DNA of 64,000 nucleotides from assembly GCF_018873765.1 (NCBI RefSeq), contig NC_057921.1, positions 16,614,604 to 16,678,603 on the forward strand, given 5' to 3'. The notes beneath the pieces were generated by a model that was given only the letters and a program-made list of their open reading frames with translations, searched no databases and was not told the origin of the DNA. The DNA comes from Telopea speciosissima (Eukaryota > Streptophyta > Magnoliopsida > Proteales > Proteaceae). Below are positions 11,292 to 22,916 of the stretch, one piece after another. Position 1 is the first letter of the stretch. The number at the start of each line of letters is the position of its first letter. The position numbers and the translations under genes were made by a program.

Positions 11292-12693
11292 CATGACCAT
11301 GTTCATGAGAGCTCCTGCAAGAAGTGTGCAGTAGAAGCAGAGAGTGGCATTTGAAGTTGAAGATGAAAAGATATTACTTAATTTTGAAGGCGTGGTGGAC
11401 CAGAGCCACTGTGGGTAGAAGGATTCTCTAACCTTTTCTTTTGAAAACAAAAATTTCAGAAATAAAAGCTCTCAGATTTTTTTACATAATCAGAAAGCTT
11501 AGTCCAAAAACAAATGAAAAGAAAGAGATCGAGTGGCTTTCCGAGTAGAAAAAGCATTTGATTCCTCTCTCTCTCTCTTTCTCTCTCATTATGACAAGAG
11601 AAGGCATTACCAAAAAAAAAAAAATTTATGACAAGAGAAGGAACCAAAACGGTTAACTTCCTCATACCAACTTAATTAAAAAAAAAAGAGATTCCACCAT
11701 TAAGGCTTGACTCGGTTTGATTTACATTTACTGAACTGAGTCTCTAACTCGTTCATAATGGTCTCACTGTGGTGGAGGGAATGGTGTCACATCGGTCCCC
11801 TCTTAGGCAATCCTTATAATGAAATTGAGGGGTCCCACACCCGCATTCAGGGGTAGGGACAAATTTTGGGAACACTGCAATCATGTCTTATGACTCAACC
11901 CATTATATGTGATATGCCAATCCAACGGATGACAAGGAATAGTTATGGAAAAGGACTGATCATTACATAGAAAGCTCCGTTGCACCTGTCTCGGCTCTCG
12001 GGCTTTTAAAAATATAAGAAGAAGAAATGTCTTTTAGTGGAAGACACTGAATGGCCATTTAATTTAAAGGCAAGCGGTGATGCATAGAACAAGTGTCACA
12101 CATTAGAGTCTCAGAGTCAGGAACTTGGTTTAACCCGATTGTTTGGCTCAACCGCTCAACCATGACCATACATGATTAATAAAAAAATGGCTTATTCCTT
12201 TTTTTTTTGGGTAATAAAAAAGGGCTTATTCCAATACTTATTTACATTGGAGCAAGTCCTATTAAGCACATAACAGTTCATCAGGCTTTCGCAACTGTCA
12301 TCCTCTCGGTTCTCACTCTCTTAGGTTAAGCCAATGCTCTCTATCTCTGCCCTCTTTGTTTCCAATTACAAAGGTGACTCAAAATCATGACGTAACATTT
12401 TTCTAAGTAGTCCTTTACGTGATTCGAAACTGTAATCATCATGAGCTAGCCATCTCAGCAAATCAGTATCCATCTTCCTTGATAATCAGGTAATTTCTCC
12501 CTTCTTTTTTTTTTTTTTATGATTTCAAAGCAGTGGTTTTTATTTAGGGTTTAGAGTTATTCCATGGACCCTGGTTTATTCTATCACTACTCTAGAAATA
12601 TCAACAAGTGATTTTTTTTTTTATAAGTTATGAACTAGTGACCCAATTTCTTCTGTTAGAAAAATAGAAAGCGAGTCATGGACGAGTCAAGAG
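11292..12693. other. Upstream region of the TPS6-like gene, then intergenic
   Basis: Contains a CT-rich microsatellite (about 11560..11588, GA-rich on the gene strand), likely in or near the 5'UTR or promoter, then AT-rich sequence with poly-T runs. The last 8 bases (GTCAAGAG, 12686..12693) may be one half of the target duplication of the adjacent hAT element. No gene recognised. Confidence 0.4.
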
Positions 12694-14516
12694 CCTAGTT
12701 AGCAAATTTGGATTCGAGAATTATTCGGACGAAGAATTAATCGGAATGATGTGTTTGGTAATTTTAAAGATTCGGTCAAAAAAATGGACAAAATAAAATT
12801 CGGGTTTAAATTTGGATTCGGGAATTAATCGTTTACAAAAACCCAATTCAGGCAAAAAGTTCGGACATTATTTTTAATGTTTGTATTAAGTATTAACTAT
12901 TTTAAATCAATTAGCATGTGTACATAAAATGTAAGTGATAAAAAATAAAATACAATTTGGACAAAATATTATCTATTCAAATGATTTTGACAACAGTCTA
13001 TAAGTTCCATAGATCCCCACTAATTGATTCATAGCCAAGTTAAACCTTAGTCTGGTCCAAAGTTGAAATTATGTTTTGATCAAGCATGCCATCATATAAT
13101 CCAACAATAAACAAAATTAAAAATAAAAAAGGTAACATATTAATGTTTCTGCAATTTAAATAAGTCAAACCAAACTATCTGGGGGTTGAGTCTCGCTCTC
13201 AGTAAAAGTGCCAACAGCTCCGGATAACAAGTCTTCAACAACGCTATCATCCACATCATCCAACAATCTCTCTCGCTCTCTATTAATGTCCTCAACGCTC
13301 TCATCATTTTTGTAGACGCTTATATTGTCAAGAGTAATAGGCAATATATTTTTCTGTTCAAGTTCAGCCTTCTTTTTCATCATCAATAAATTCATCCTGA
13401 CATAAACTAAATCAGTTAACATCTCTGCTGACAATCTATTCCTCTTTTTGTTTGTGCAACTTCCCAAGCACTTCAATTTCTCTCACAAGCTGAAGAACTA
13501 CATGGTTGGCTTAAAACTCGAATAGCATACTTTTGTAAGATAGGAACAACATTACCTTGAAGAGACCACCAAACTCCTATCATTGGGAAAAGATAAAAGA
13601 AATATAAATAAGTAATTCTAAATTACAAACAATTTTTACATAAAAAGAATAAGATAAAAATTTTAAATTGTAAGTTCTTATTACACTTACGAGGATGGCA
13701 ATTGAAGAAAAAATCGTTGAACTTTTCATTTAGTATGATGCCAACTTTTGATAAAAATCTCCCCTCTCAGTTTGTGGAACCAATGTATCACCAATGAACT
13801 CTGTTGCTTCTTTGAATAAAGGATTCTTTTTAAATCTTGGACCACAATAATAAACAGGGTTAAGAATGGCAGTTGCATAGTGAATTTGACTCAAAATGTT
13901 TCCATCTCTTCTTTTATCAAAGAGTTCCAAAATCTGTTCATGCCGACTATCTGTTTCGTTAAGTTGTTCTAGTACCCTTCTTGCTCTTTCCATTGCCTCA
14001 TACAAGTACCTTGAGGTAAGCCCATCACCATCAACCAAACGAAGAACCCGAACGATTGTTTTCGTAAACCTTAGAACTTCTTTTGACTCAATCCATAATG
14101 ATTCTCTTTGAATAGTATTCACTACCCTAATTGCTTCAAAAGATCTAGAATTTTTTAGATCCTTCCACTCCACTAATGCAACTAAGAGTCTAAGCTTCTC
14201 TTCCACTTCAACAATGGACTGAAACATTAAGAAGTTGGAAGCAAATTTGGTCTTACAAGGATACTTTAGATCCTTGTTTGTGAATTGTCTCATCAACTGC
14301 AAGACAATGATAGATCTATATAAGTAATCAATTAGGTTTTTTGCTTCATCGAAAATTTCCTGAACCCATATAACAGTCTCATAAATATCTTTCAACATTA
14401 AATTAATTCCATGAGCTGCACATCGAGTCCTAAATAACCAACGGTATCTTCCTAGAAGCATATCAAATGCATTTTTATAATTGGAAGTGATACACCATAA
14501 TTTCCACCTCAAATCA
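12694..14516 (-). mobile_element. hAT element, truncated by a gypsy insertion
   Basis: Starts at CCTAGTTAGCAAATTTGG (12694), a likely terminal sequence resembling the left end of the element at 5423. The interior encodes a hAT transposase remnant on the minus strand. Hits to the transposase stop near 14510, close to the start of the Tat1 LTR, so the 5' half and the other terminus are missing. Repeats of GATTCG(A/G)GAATTA lie just inside the terminus. Confidence 0.65.
13165..14510 (-). pseudogene. hAT transposase (DUF659 / C-terminal dimerisation) pseudogene
   Basis: The main frame (to 13730) has the plant hAT RNase H-like region: ITSNYKNAF, RCAAHGINLMLKDI, LMRQFTNKDL, RYLYEAMERARRVL and a HYATAILNPVYY segment. 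After ~130 bp without homology, the C-terminal dimerisation region follows (VWWSLQGNVVPILQKYAIRV, SSSACERN, then RNRLSAEMLTDLVYVRMNL). The Trp after CERN is a TGA codon, and a 1-base deletion follows in the AAAAAG run at about 13440. The N-terminal zinc finger and the first catalytic segment are absent. Clearly inactive. Confidence 0.82.
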
Positions 14517-14956
14517 TGACGGTACACGTGGATTCACAAAGAAATGAAACTTGGACACATGCTTGGAAAATCCCACGTGCCCGATGGTTATGAAACTAAC
14601 CCCCACCATGGCGGTTATATAACCACCCATGGAAAGTCCCACGTGGACTGAGAATCCCGGAATTGAGAAGAGGACCACATCAAGAATGAGAGTACCAAAA
14701 AACCGTACTACTAAGGAAGATCACTACCAACGGAGAATGGGTTACTTTAAATCCAATCCATCTATATAAATTCAGGGCTAAACCCTCAAGAGGGGGGGAA
14801 TTAGATGGTATTCAATGATCAATAAAGAGAATATATTATTCCAGTGCCTTCTCTCTGTCTTCTCTCTGTCATTCTCAATTTCTTTCAATTTTCTTTATTA
14901 GCTTAAGAGTTGTGTTTACAGTAAGGATTTTCTCCGACAGAAATTCTTGTACAACA
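14517..14956 (+). repeat. Tat1 gypsy element 5' LTR
   Basis: Ends ...TACAACA at 14956, directly before a gypsy primer site. The start is placed at TGACGGTACACGTGG, where hAT homology stops; this start is tentative. U3 carries three CACGTG G-boxes (14525, 14574, 14640) and a 12-bp palindrome GGTTATATAACC (14613..14624). AATAAAG near 14821 is a possible poly-A signal. No matching 3' LTR is visible in the window. Confidence 0.6.
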
Positions 14957-14958
14957 TT

Positions 14959-14975
14959 TGGCGCCATCTATGGGA
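14959..14975 (+). other. Primer binding site of Tat1
   Basis: TGGCGCCATCTATGGGA begins two bases after the LTR end; TGGCGCC is the usual start of the primer site in plant Tat/Athila gypsy elements. Confidence 0.65.
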
Positions 14976-15007
14976 AGCGGAGAAGAAAGACCTGCAGAGA
15001 TCCCACT

Positions 15008-16281
15008 ATGACCAACATAAGAAACCAGGCTAGGATCACTCGATCCGCCGCCGCCACCGCTGCAGCAAATCCTCCGCTAGGACCTCCCGCTGCTGGTCAG
15101 GGAGGAATCTTGCCCCGTCCGACTACTTCCCGGCAGGAAGGTGAGAATCTTATTCCAGAAGATGAGGAGCTGCCACACCAGGAAGAGTCTCAGCCAAGAC
15201 TCCTAGGGGACCCCCCACGTTACATGACCATGGAACAGTTCGATGTGATGCAGGCCCGCTGGGATGACAAGATGGAGCAGATGTTGGAGATGCAGCGTGG
15301 TCTCTTATAGGGGATACCCATACCCCCTCCGTCGCCAAATAGAGAAAGATCTCATTCACCGAAATATAGCGAGAACCATAGCAATGCAAACAACACTCGA
15401 CGAAGGAATAGAGAGGTACGAGGAAAAACCAAGAATCAAGATTCACACATGACAAAGGTTGAGCAAGCTCTGAATGACAAAGTCTTGGAACTCCAAGACC
15501 AGATTCAAGAAGTTATAAGGGGAAAGATCCAAGCCCCAATCCATAACTTTCGCTTTACTATAGATTTAGCATTCACGGATGAAGTGCGGTTCGAACCCCT
15601 CCCAAAATGGTTCAAGATGCCAACCATAGAGCAATATGCTGGCACCACAGACCCAGAAGATCACCTGGAAACCTTCAAGTCCCTCCTATTCTTTCAAGGC
15701 ACTTCAAACGCTATAATGTGCAGAGCTTTCCCCTCCACCCTAAAGGGGGAGGCGCGACAATGGTTCTCCTGGCTCCCTCCACGCTCTCTCTCCAATTTCA
15801 CCAACCTGGAGAGAGCCTTCTTGGCGCACTTTGTTAGTAGCAGAGTTCACAAGAAGACAGTCACCAATCTTCTGGCCATAAAGCAGCGCCCTGACGAATC
15901 CATTAGGGGTTTTTTTACTCGATTCAATAAAGAAGCCCTGGAGGTACGAAACTTGGATCCGATAGTGAAGTTCCAGGCACTGCGCAGCGGAATCTGAGAT
16001 GTCAAATTGAAAAAGTCCTTAATTATGATGAACCGGGAGACATGTATGAGCTGTTTTCTAGATGCAAAAAGTATATCAACTTGGCCGAAGTTCTTGCAGC
16101 AGAAAAAGAAGATAAGACTGAGAAGAAGACCCAAGAAAAGGAGGCCCCCTGGGAAGCTGGTGCAAAGCACAGTCGGGATGATAAAGAGGATAGAAGAAAG
16201 AAAGATGATAGGAAAGCTTGGGTCCCCAGAGCTACCGATTCGAGATCCAAGCCGGACTATACAACCCTGACTCACACCTAA
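15008..16281 (+). pseudogene. Tat1 gag
   Basis: Starts MTNIRNQARITRSAAA at 15008. The same frame continues through a TAG at 15308 into the retrotransposon gag domain (15449..15997) with MPTIEQYAGTTDPEDHLETF, ARQWFSWLPP and FTRFNKEALEV. A TGA at 15995 and a frameshift near 16025 interrupt it, after which DMYELFSRCKKYINLAEVL and a Lys/Glu-rich tail follow in another frame. Gag would form the particle; this copy cannot give a full product. Confidence 0.85.
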
Positions 16282-17018
16282 GCACATATATTGAATGAAA
16301 TCAAAGACCAGGTGACCCTACGGTGGCTGGCTAAGATAGTCAAGCCGTCGTATGAGCGTAACAAGAATAAGTACTATCACTTTCATCAAGACCACGGTCA
16401 CGAGACCGAAGAATACAGATAGCTGAAAGATGAGATTGAGGCTCTCATCTAAAGAGGGGGGCGCCTAGGTCGATTCGTCAAGAAAGAAGGAAATGAATGC
16501 AGGCCAGATCATCATGCTCGGGAGCCAAAAGAAAAACAAAGGTCACCCCTACGAGCTGATAAAGGAGAACTTCCCCGAGGTAAGCCCCATACCGAGAATG
16601 TGCCCTTAAGGGAGATAACTACCATATTTGGTGGGCCTGATATGGGAGGAGAAACCTCGAATTCCCGAAAGCAGCATGCTCGACGTGTATTGCAAGTCGA
16701 GGCCACGGTCAAGAGGAGGAGAACGAATTATCCCATAACCTTCTCCGATGAAGATCTGGCAAATATTCAGACCCCCCATGACGATGCCTTAGTGATCAAG
16801 ATGGTTATAGCCAACTGCACAGTTGGAAGGATCCTGGTGGACAATGGGAGTTCAGCTGACATCCTCTACTATGATGCCTTTGAAACGATGCTCCTAAAAC
16901 CCGAGATGCTAAAAAGAGTGGAGTCCCCCCTATACGGTTTCAATGGGGCTCCCATACAGGTAGAGGGATCAATTGAGCTACTGGTTACCGTGGGACAGGA
17001 CCCAAACTCTCTACCGTA
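16282..17018 (+). pseudogene. Tat1 nucleocapsid remnant and protease
   Basis: A knuckle-like patch (YYHFHQDHGHETEEY, near 16375) is followed by two stops. The frame from 16600 contains the Tat protease active-site region ILVDNGSSADILYYDAF (about 16825..16875), with the D-N/S-G core intact. A frame change to the RT frame occurs at 17019. Protease would cleave the polyprotein. Confidence 0.8.
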
Positions 17019-19340
17019 ATGATAAACTTCTTGGTGGTAAAGGTGAATTCCACACACAATGAAATATTGGGGTGTCCTGGTCTCAACGCGTTGCAAGCCG
17101 TGGTTTCCACTCCCCACTTGGTCATGAAGTTCCCAACCGACCGTGGAGTTGGGGAATGTCGAGGAAGTCAGGTGGCAACCCGTCTCTACTATGAAGGATA
17201 TTTGAGAACCAAGGGGAAAGAGCCACAAATGAACCTAATCCACTTGGATGATAATCGAGATATTGATAACCAGGAGAAGAGTGAGCCTGCCGAGGACCTG
17301 GTCCCCGAGGAGATAGTGGAAGGGGACGCGATGCGCACCGTCCAGATAGATGCCAGCTTGACTGGCAAAAGAAAAACTGACCTTATAAACTTCCTGAGAA
17401 CCAATGCAGACGTGTTCACCTGGTCTGCCGCTGATATGCCGGGGATAGACAGAAAGATAGCTGAACATAGGCTCAGCGTCTATCCCAACGCTAAGCCCGT
17501 GTTCCAGAAGAAGAGAACCTTTGCACCAAAATGACAAGAAAAGGTGATTGAGGAAGTAACCAAGCTACTTGATGCCGGCTTTATCGAGGAAGCCATCTAC
17601 CTGGAATGGGTTTCTAATGTTGTAATGGTGCCCAAGCCAAATGGCAAATGGCGAATGTGTATTGATTTTACAGATTTTAATAAAGCTTGTCCTAAAGACT
17701 ACTACCCTTTGCCTCGTATTGATTTATTGATAGATGCCACAGCGGGCCATGAGATGCTTTCTTTTATTGATGCCTATTCAGGATATAATCAGATCAGGAT
17801 GTATGAGCTTGATATATTGAAAACTTCTTTTATCGCGGGGAGAGATACATATTATTATATTCGCATGCCTTTGGGATTAAAAAATGCTGGAGCTTCCTAT
17901 CAACGCTTGATAAATTACCTTTCCAAACATCAAATAGGCTGGAACGTGGAAGTTTATGTAGATGACATGCATGTGAAGAGCCTAAAAGCACAAGAACATA
18001 TTACAGATCTGAGTGAGGCATTTCAGGTTCTAAGAGAGAGTAAGATGAGGTTGATCCCAGCCAAGTGCGCCTTTGGAGTCACATTGGGAAAGTTCCTCGG
18101 TTTCATGGTCTCAAGAAGAGGGATCGAAGCAAATCTAGCAAAGATTAAGGCCATACTTGAGATGCATCCGCCTGGAAAAGTCAAGGAATTGCTAGAACTT
18201 ACAGGAAGAATAGCGGCGCTCAGGAGGTTCATCTCGACCTCGGGGGACCGTTATTTGCCCTTCTTTAAGGCTCTCAAGAACCAACTAAGGGAACGGGAAA
18301 CCAAAGGGGTCAAGCTCACCTTCGAATGGACTAAAAAATGCCATACCACCTTTACCGAGCTAAAGAGGTATCTGGCGCAACCGCCCCTTTTGGCCAAGCC
18401 TGAACCAGGGGATATATTGCAGCTATATTTGACCATCTTCGCTGTTGCAGTAAGTGTAGTATTAGTCAGAGAAGATGGGAGAACCCAAAAACCGATATAT
18501 TATGTCAGCAAAGTCCTCCTAGCTGTTGAAACCAGATATAGTAGTGTTGAAAAGTATGCATACGCATTGATTATGGTGGCTCACAAATTAAGGCCATACT
18601 TTCAAGCATACACTATTGAAGTGATCACCGACCAACCTTTAAAGAAGATACTGGCCAAACCCGACCATTCAGGATGGTTGGTGGCCTGGTGAGTGGAATT
18701 GGGGGAGTTTGATATCCGATATAAACCCCGAATTGCCATCAAAGCACAGGCTCTGGCGGATTTTATGGTGGAATGCACGTTTATTGAAGAAGAAAGCCCC
18801 ACCATAGCGGAACCCAAAGTAAGGTTGGAAGATTGGATGTTGCATGTGGACGGTTCCTCCAATGTACAAGGATGTGGGACCGGATTGATACTGACTAGCC
18901 CTGGAGGATTCCTTGTACAATATGCGCTGAGATTTGAATTCCAGACAACCAATAATGGGGCCGAATATGAAGCGCTAATTATAGGATTAAAATTGGCACA
19001 AAGTCTGAGGGTAAAACGTATCACCGTCCACAATAATTCGCAACTGATAGTCAATCAGGTCAAAGGAGAATATGAAGCTAAAGAATCACGGATGGCCCAA
19101 TACCTGGGGAAAGTACGGGACTTGATCACGAAATTCAGCTATTTTGAGATACTTCAGGTACCTCGAACACAGAACACATCTACAGATGCCCTCTCTAGGC
19201 TTGCCACCTCAGATTTTCAAGATCTGGGCAGAACAGTGTATCTAGACGTACTCACTTCACCGAGCATAGAAAAATCCGAGGAGGTATTGCCTATCGAGAT
19301 GGAACCTTGTTGGATGGATCCATTAATCAACTATCTCTAG
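17019..19340 (+). pseudogene. Tat1 reverse transcriptase, RNase H and second (archaeal-type) RNase H
   Basis: One frame with TGA codons at 17532 and 18690 and a TAG at 19338. RT shows VVMVPKPNGKWRMCIDF, FIDAYSGYNQI and the catalytic EVYVDDM near 17950. The first RNase H (about 18390..18660) lacks its usual first Asp, as is common in this clade. A second RNase H begins near 18835 (LHVDGSSNVQGCG) and has the NNGAEYEALIIGL core. Having two RNase H domains, the second of archaeal type, is the hallmark of the Tat lineage. Confidence 0.92.
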
Positions 19341-20540
19341 GAGGGCATACTACCCATCGACAAAGAAGAGGCAAAGAAGGTCAGAATGAGGGCCGCTCAA
19401 TATACGATGATAGAAGGAATACTATATAAAAAGGCATTTGCAATGCCTTATTTGAAATGTCTCCGACCATCTGGAGCAGAGTATGTACTTCGGGAGATAC
19501 ACACAGGCATTTGTGGACAACACTTGGGGGGCATAGCACTGGCCCGTAAAGTCATTAGACATGGATACTTTTGGCCATATCTCCGCAAAGAAGCACTGAG
19601 TTTTGTTCGCAAATGCCTGAAATGTCAGAAGTTTGCAACCATCACCCGTCAACTTGCAACCGAACTCACTTCAATCTCCAGTCCGTTGCCCTTTGTCCAA
19701 TGGGGAATGGACATATTGGGACCTTTCCCCAAAGCATCTGGAGGCAAGCAATTTGTAGTAGTAGCCATTGACTATTTAACCAAATGGGTAGAAGTAGAAG
19801 CATTGGCAACCATCACTGCAAAAAAAGTCTGGAAATTCTTCCTACATTCAGTTATATACAAGTATGGAATCCCGAGAACCCTTATTACTGACAATGGGAA
19901 GCAGTTTGAACAGAAATTCAAGGAATTTAGTGACCAATATGAAATTCAGTTAAGAAAGACCTCAGTAGCCCATCCCCAATCCAACGGTCTGGCAGAAGCA
20001 ATAAACAAAATCCTATTAGATGGAATCAAGAAAAAGCTGGAAACAGCCAACGGATTATGGGTGGAAGAACTGCCTAACATTCTATGGGCATATCGGACAA
20101 CCACAAGGTTGGCAACTGGAGAAACACCCTTCATGCTGGCATATCGAACTGAGGCAGTACTCCCAGTAGAAATAGGAGAAATCTCACTGAGGGTACAACT
20201 ATATAACCCTGAGGCTAATGATGAAGAGCTAAGAGTAAACTTAGATCTGTTGGAAGAAATTCGAGAAACAGCTAGGGTAAGAAATACAGTACACCAGCAG
20301 CGAACAGCACGCCACTACAACACAAAGTTGAAACCCAGAAAGTTCCATCAAAGAGAATTGGTCCTACGCAAGGTGGAAGCCTCAGACCCGAGATCTATGG
20401 GAAAATTATCACCTAATTGGGAAGGACCATATAGAATCTCCAAACAAGTAACCCTAGGTGCATATCATTTGGAGACCCTGGAGGGCACACTCATACCACG
20501 ATCTTGGAATGCAGAGAACTTGCAAAAAATTTATCAATAA
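19341..20540 (+). CDS. Tat1 integrase
   Basis: Open from 19386 to the TAA at 20538..20540, in the same frame as RT. It has the HHCC finger (HTGICGQHLGG ... CLKCQK), the catalytic core with all three acidic residues in place (WGMDILGPF, LITDNGKQF, SNGLAEAIN) and a C-terminal DNA-binding part ending LIPRSWNAENLQKIYQ. It inserts element DNA into the genome. This domain is intact, but it is separated from the rest of pol by the TAG at 19338, so it is not independently expressed as an enzyme. Confidence 0.9.
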   Translation, partial: EGILPIDKEEAKKVRMRAAQYTMIEGILYKKAFAMPYLKCLRPSGAEYVLREIHTGICGQHLGGIALARKVIRHGYFWPYLRKEALSFVRKCLKCQKFATITRQLATELTSISSPLPFVQWGMDILGPFPKASGGKQFVVVAIDYLTKWVEVEALATITAKKVWKFFLHSVIYKYGIPRTLITDNGKQFEQKFKEFSDQYEIQLRKTSVAHPQSNGLAEAINKILLDGIKKKLETANGLWVEELPNILWAYRTTTRLATGETPFMLAYRTEAVLPVEIGEISLRVQLYNPEANDEELRVNLDLLEEIRETARVRNTVHQQRTARHYNTKLKPRKFHQRELVLRKVEASDPRSMGKLSPNWEGPYRISKQVTLGAYHLETLEGTLIPRSWNAENLQKIYQ

Positions 20541-20734
20541 AGGTCAATTCCCAATTGTTTGAATTCTGGTAGTACTCAGTTGTTAGAATTCCAAAATTAA
20601 ATTCCAAAGTTGTTAGTTGTTTGAACTCCAAATGTGTCATTTGTAGAAAATTAATGATTAATCAATAAAGTTGAAGGCAAGCATTAGAGTTCTCTATGAA
20701 TATTATTGTTTTTGTTAATAATGTGCCAGCAACT
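20541..20734 (+). other. Tat1 post-pol spacer
   Basis: AT-rich spacer with degenerate TTGTTAG/AATTCC repeats between the pol stop and the tandem array. No coding signal. Confidence 0.4.
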
Positions 20735-21535
20735 AATATAATGGTGAGTTGCACCATAGGGGCGTTTTCCCAAAGAAAATGATGGTCACCCGACCATAAT
20801 GGTGAATTGCACCATAGGGGCATTTTTTCGAAGAAAATGATGGTCACCCAACCATAATGGTGAGTTGCACCATAGGGGCATTTCCCCAAAGAAAATGATA
20901 GTCACCCGACCATAATGGTGAGTTGCTCCATAGGGGCGTTTCCCCGGAAGAAAATGATGGTCACCCGACCATAATGGTGAGTTGCACCATAGGGGTGTTT
21001 TCCCAAAGAGAATGATGGTCACCTAACCATAATGGTAAGCAGCACCATAGGGGCATTTTCCCCAAAGCAAAGAAAATGATGGTCACCCGACCATAATGGT
21101 GAGTTGCACCATAGGGGCGTTTCCCCAAAGAAAATGATGATCACCTGACCATAATGGTGAGTTGCACCATAAGGGCGTTTCCTCGAAAAAAATGATGGTT
21201 ACCCGACCATAATGGTGAGTTGCACCATAGGGGCGTTTCTTCAAAGAAAATGATGATCACCCGACCATAATGGTGAGTTGCACCATAGGGGCGTTTCCTC
21301 GAAGAAAATGATGGTCAGCCGACCATAATGGTGAGTTACACCATAGGGGCGTTTCGTCGAAGAAAATGATGGTCACCCGACCATAATGGTGAGTTGCACC
21401 ATAGGGGTGTTTCCCCAAAGAAAATGATGGTCACCTAACCATAATGGTAAGCAGCACCATAGGGGCATTTTCCCCAAAGCAAGGATGATGGCCAACCAGA
21501 CATAACGATGAGTTACACTACAAGGAGGATTCCAC
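20735..21535 (+). repeat. 58-bp tandem array, about 13 copies
   Basis: Units spaced 58 bp apart (ACCATAAT starts at 20793, 20851, 20909, 20968, 21026, then after a 64-bp step 21090, 21148, 21206, 21264, 21322, 21380, 21438). Each unit holds ACCATAATGGT, whose arms pair, then GGTGAGTTGCACC, also self-complementary at its ends. Arrays between pol and the 3' LTR are a known Tat-lineage trait. The array is stop-poor on the minus strand, which produces spurious ORFs. Confidence 0.9.
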
Positions 21536-21604
21536 AAACGAAAGGTAAAAATATACCAAGAAGATTGCTCGGATAACAAAATTCTTTTATTAAGTATTCA
21601 GTAC

Positions 21605-22916
21605 TGTAGACACTGATTTTTGTCACCCCCTAATTGACGATGATGACAACAGGACATGGACGATGGACGACGCACTCTTCCTCTTTCTAGACCCAAGATA
21701 CCTGACCCATATGACCAAGAACCATGCTGAGCACAAAATGGCCCATTTTAGGCCCAAAAACAAGAAAAAATGGCACTGCGCTCCCATGGCGTCATGGACT
21801 CCTTCCACGGCACCGTGGGAAGGATTCCACAGCGCCGTAGACCCCTTCCCACGATACCGTGGGGATGTGTACCGGATTGCCACAGCGCCATGACAGGGTG
21901 TGACATCAGCTTGCTGACGTCACACACGGCGCCGTGGAAAAGTCCCCCATGGTGCCGTGGACATCTCCACGGCGCCGTGGAGGGCTTATCTGGCCAGGAG
22001 AGAGAGGGGATCCCTCCCTATAAATAGGAGGGTCCCCCTCCCTCATTTTACAAGGAATTTTGGGTAGAGAGACCCTCCCCAAGTGATTTCCACCCTCTTT
22101 GTCTCATTTTTTACCCTCTTTTCTCTCCTTTCTCTTATGAGAGTGTGAGTGAGTGAAATTTTTTTGGTCGTGGATAGATCCTTCGATTATCCCTTCGAGC
22201 ATAGAGCACTCCTGCTCCTAGGCGTTGTTATCCCGACAGTGCACGGATAACCATCAAAACCCCTTTATTTCAGACATTATTTTTTCTATTTTCTCCTCTC
22301 CAAATCATTTGAAAGAGTCGTTACTCTGCCCAAAAAGAATCGGCATTAGTCCATTCGTCTATCTCCCCTGAGGCAGCGGAATACAACCATACAGGTATAA
22401 TTACTGCATTCTTGTTGATTCAATGTAGTCCTTTCGTATTGCATCATTTTAGTCCGTATTTCTCATATATGTAATGTAGTTTATTATGTTTTAGTTCAAT
22501 TCAGAGCATCTGAATGTAGTTCATAATATCCCCCATCCCCGTAATAAAAGAGAGAGAACATTCGTCTTTATGTAGCATCTAATATAGAGAGACCGGCTTC
22601 GGCCAGGCGAGGTGGGTGCCTAACACCTTCCCACACTCGTAACCTAACCCCTTATCCGAACCTTTGGTCAGACCATATGGAGTCATGTAGCCCGATTCTG
22701 TTCACAATGGATAGGGCTACACTTAATGGGTCCTAGGCCCTAACCTTAGGTGGCAACTTCACATTATATTAGCATATTTAAGTGCATGATCCTAATCCCC
22801 CATTTATCAATATTATACATTGATAATATTATCTATTATCCATCCATATATATATATCAAACCCATGTCACCCATAAGGCTGAGGAACCCTCGCCCCGAG
22901 GACCACGGTACTTACA
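21605..22916 (+). repeat. Solo LTR of the Tat2 family inside Tat1
   Basis: 1312 bp starting TGTAGACACTG and ending ACGGTACTTACA (TGTA...TACA ends). It matches, in inverse orientation, the Tat2 3' LTR at 37267..38566 over essentially its whole length, including the segment with GGTATAATTACTGCATTC and the conserved end. It is flanked by AGTAC (21600) and AGTAT (22917), a 5-bp duplication with one mismatch. There is no polypurine tract or primer site next to it, so it reads as a solo LTR left by LTR-LTR recombination. Confidence 0.8.
21810..22028 (+). promoter_or_regulatory. LTR promoter: palindrome cluster, TGACGTCA and TATA box
   Basis: About seven CACGGCGCCGTG-like palindromes (two perfect, 21925..21936 and 21968..21979), one TGACGTCA bZIP-type site (21915..21922), and CTATAAATAGG at 22018..22028. 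The same arrangement is in the 3' LTR at 37267..38566. Confidence 0.65.

Noticed and set aside
14912..15007. Longer start for Tat1 gag from 14912
   Set aside because: It would lie inside the LTR and primer site; the first ATG after the primer site is at 15008.
20662..21579. Minus-strand ORFs with repeated PLWCNSPLWSGDHHF-like peptides
   Set aside because: They are translations of the 58-bp tandem array; the unit length is not a multiple of three, so no consistent protein repeat is kept.
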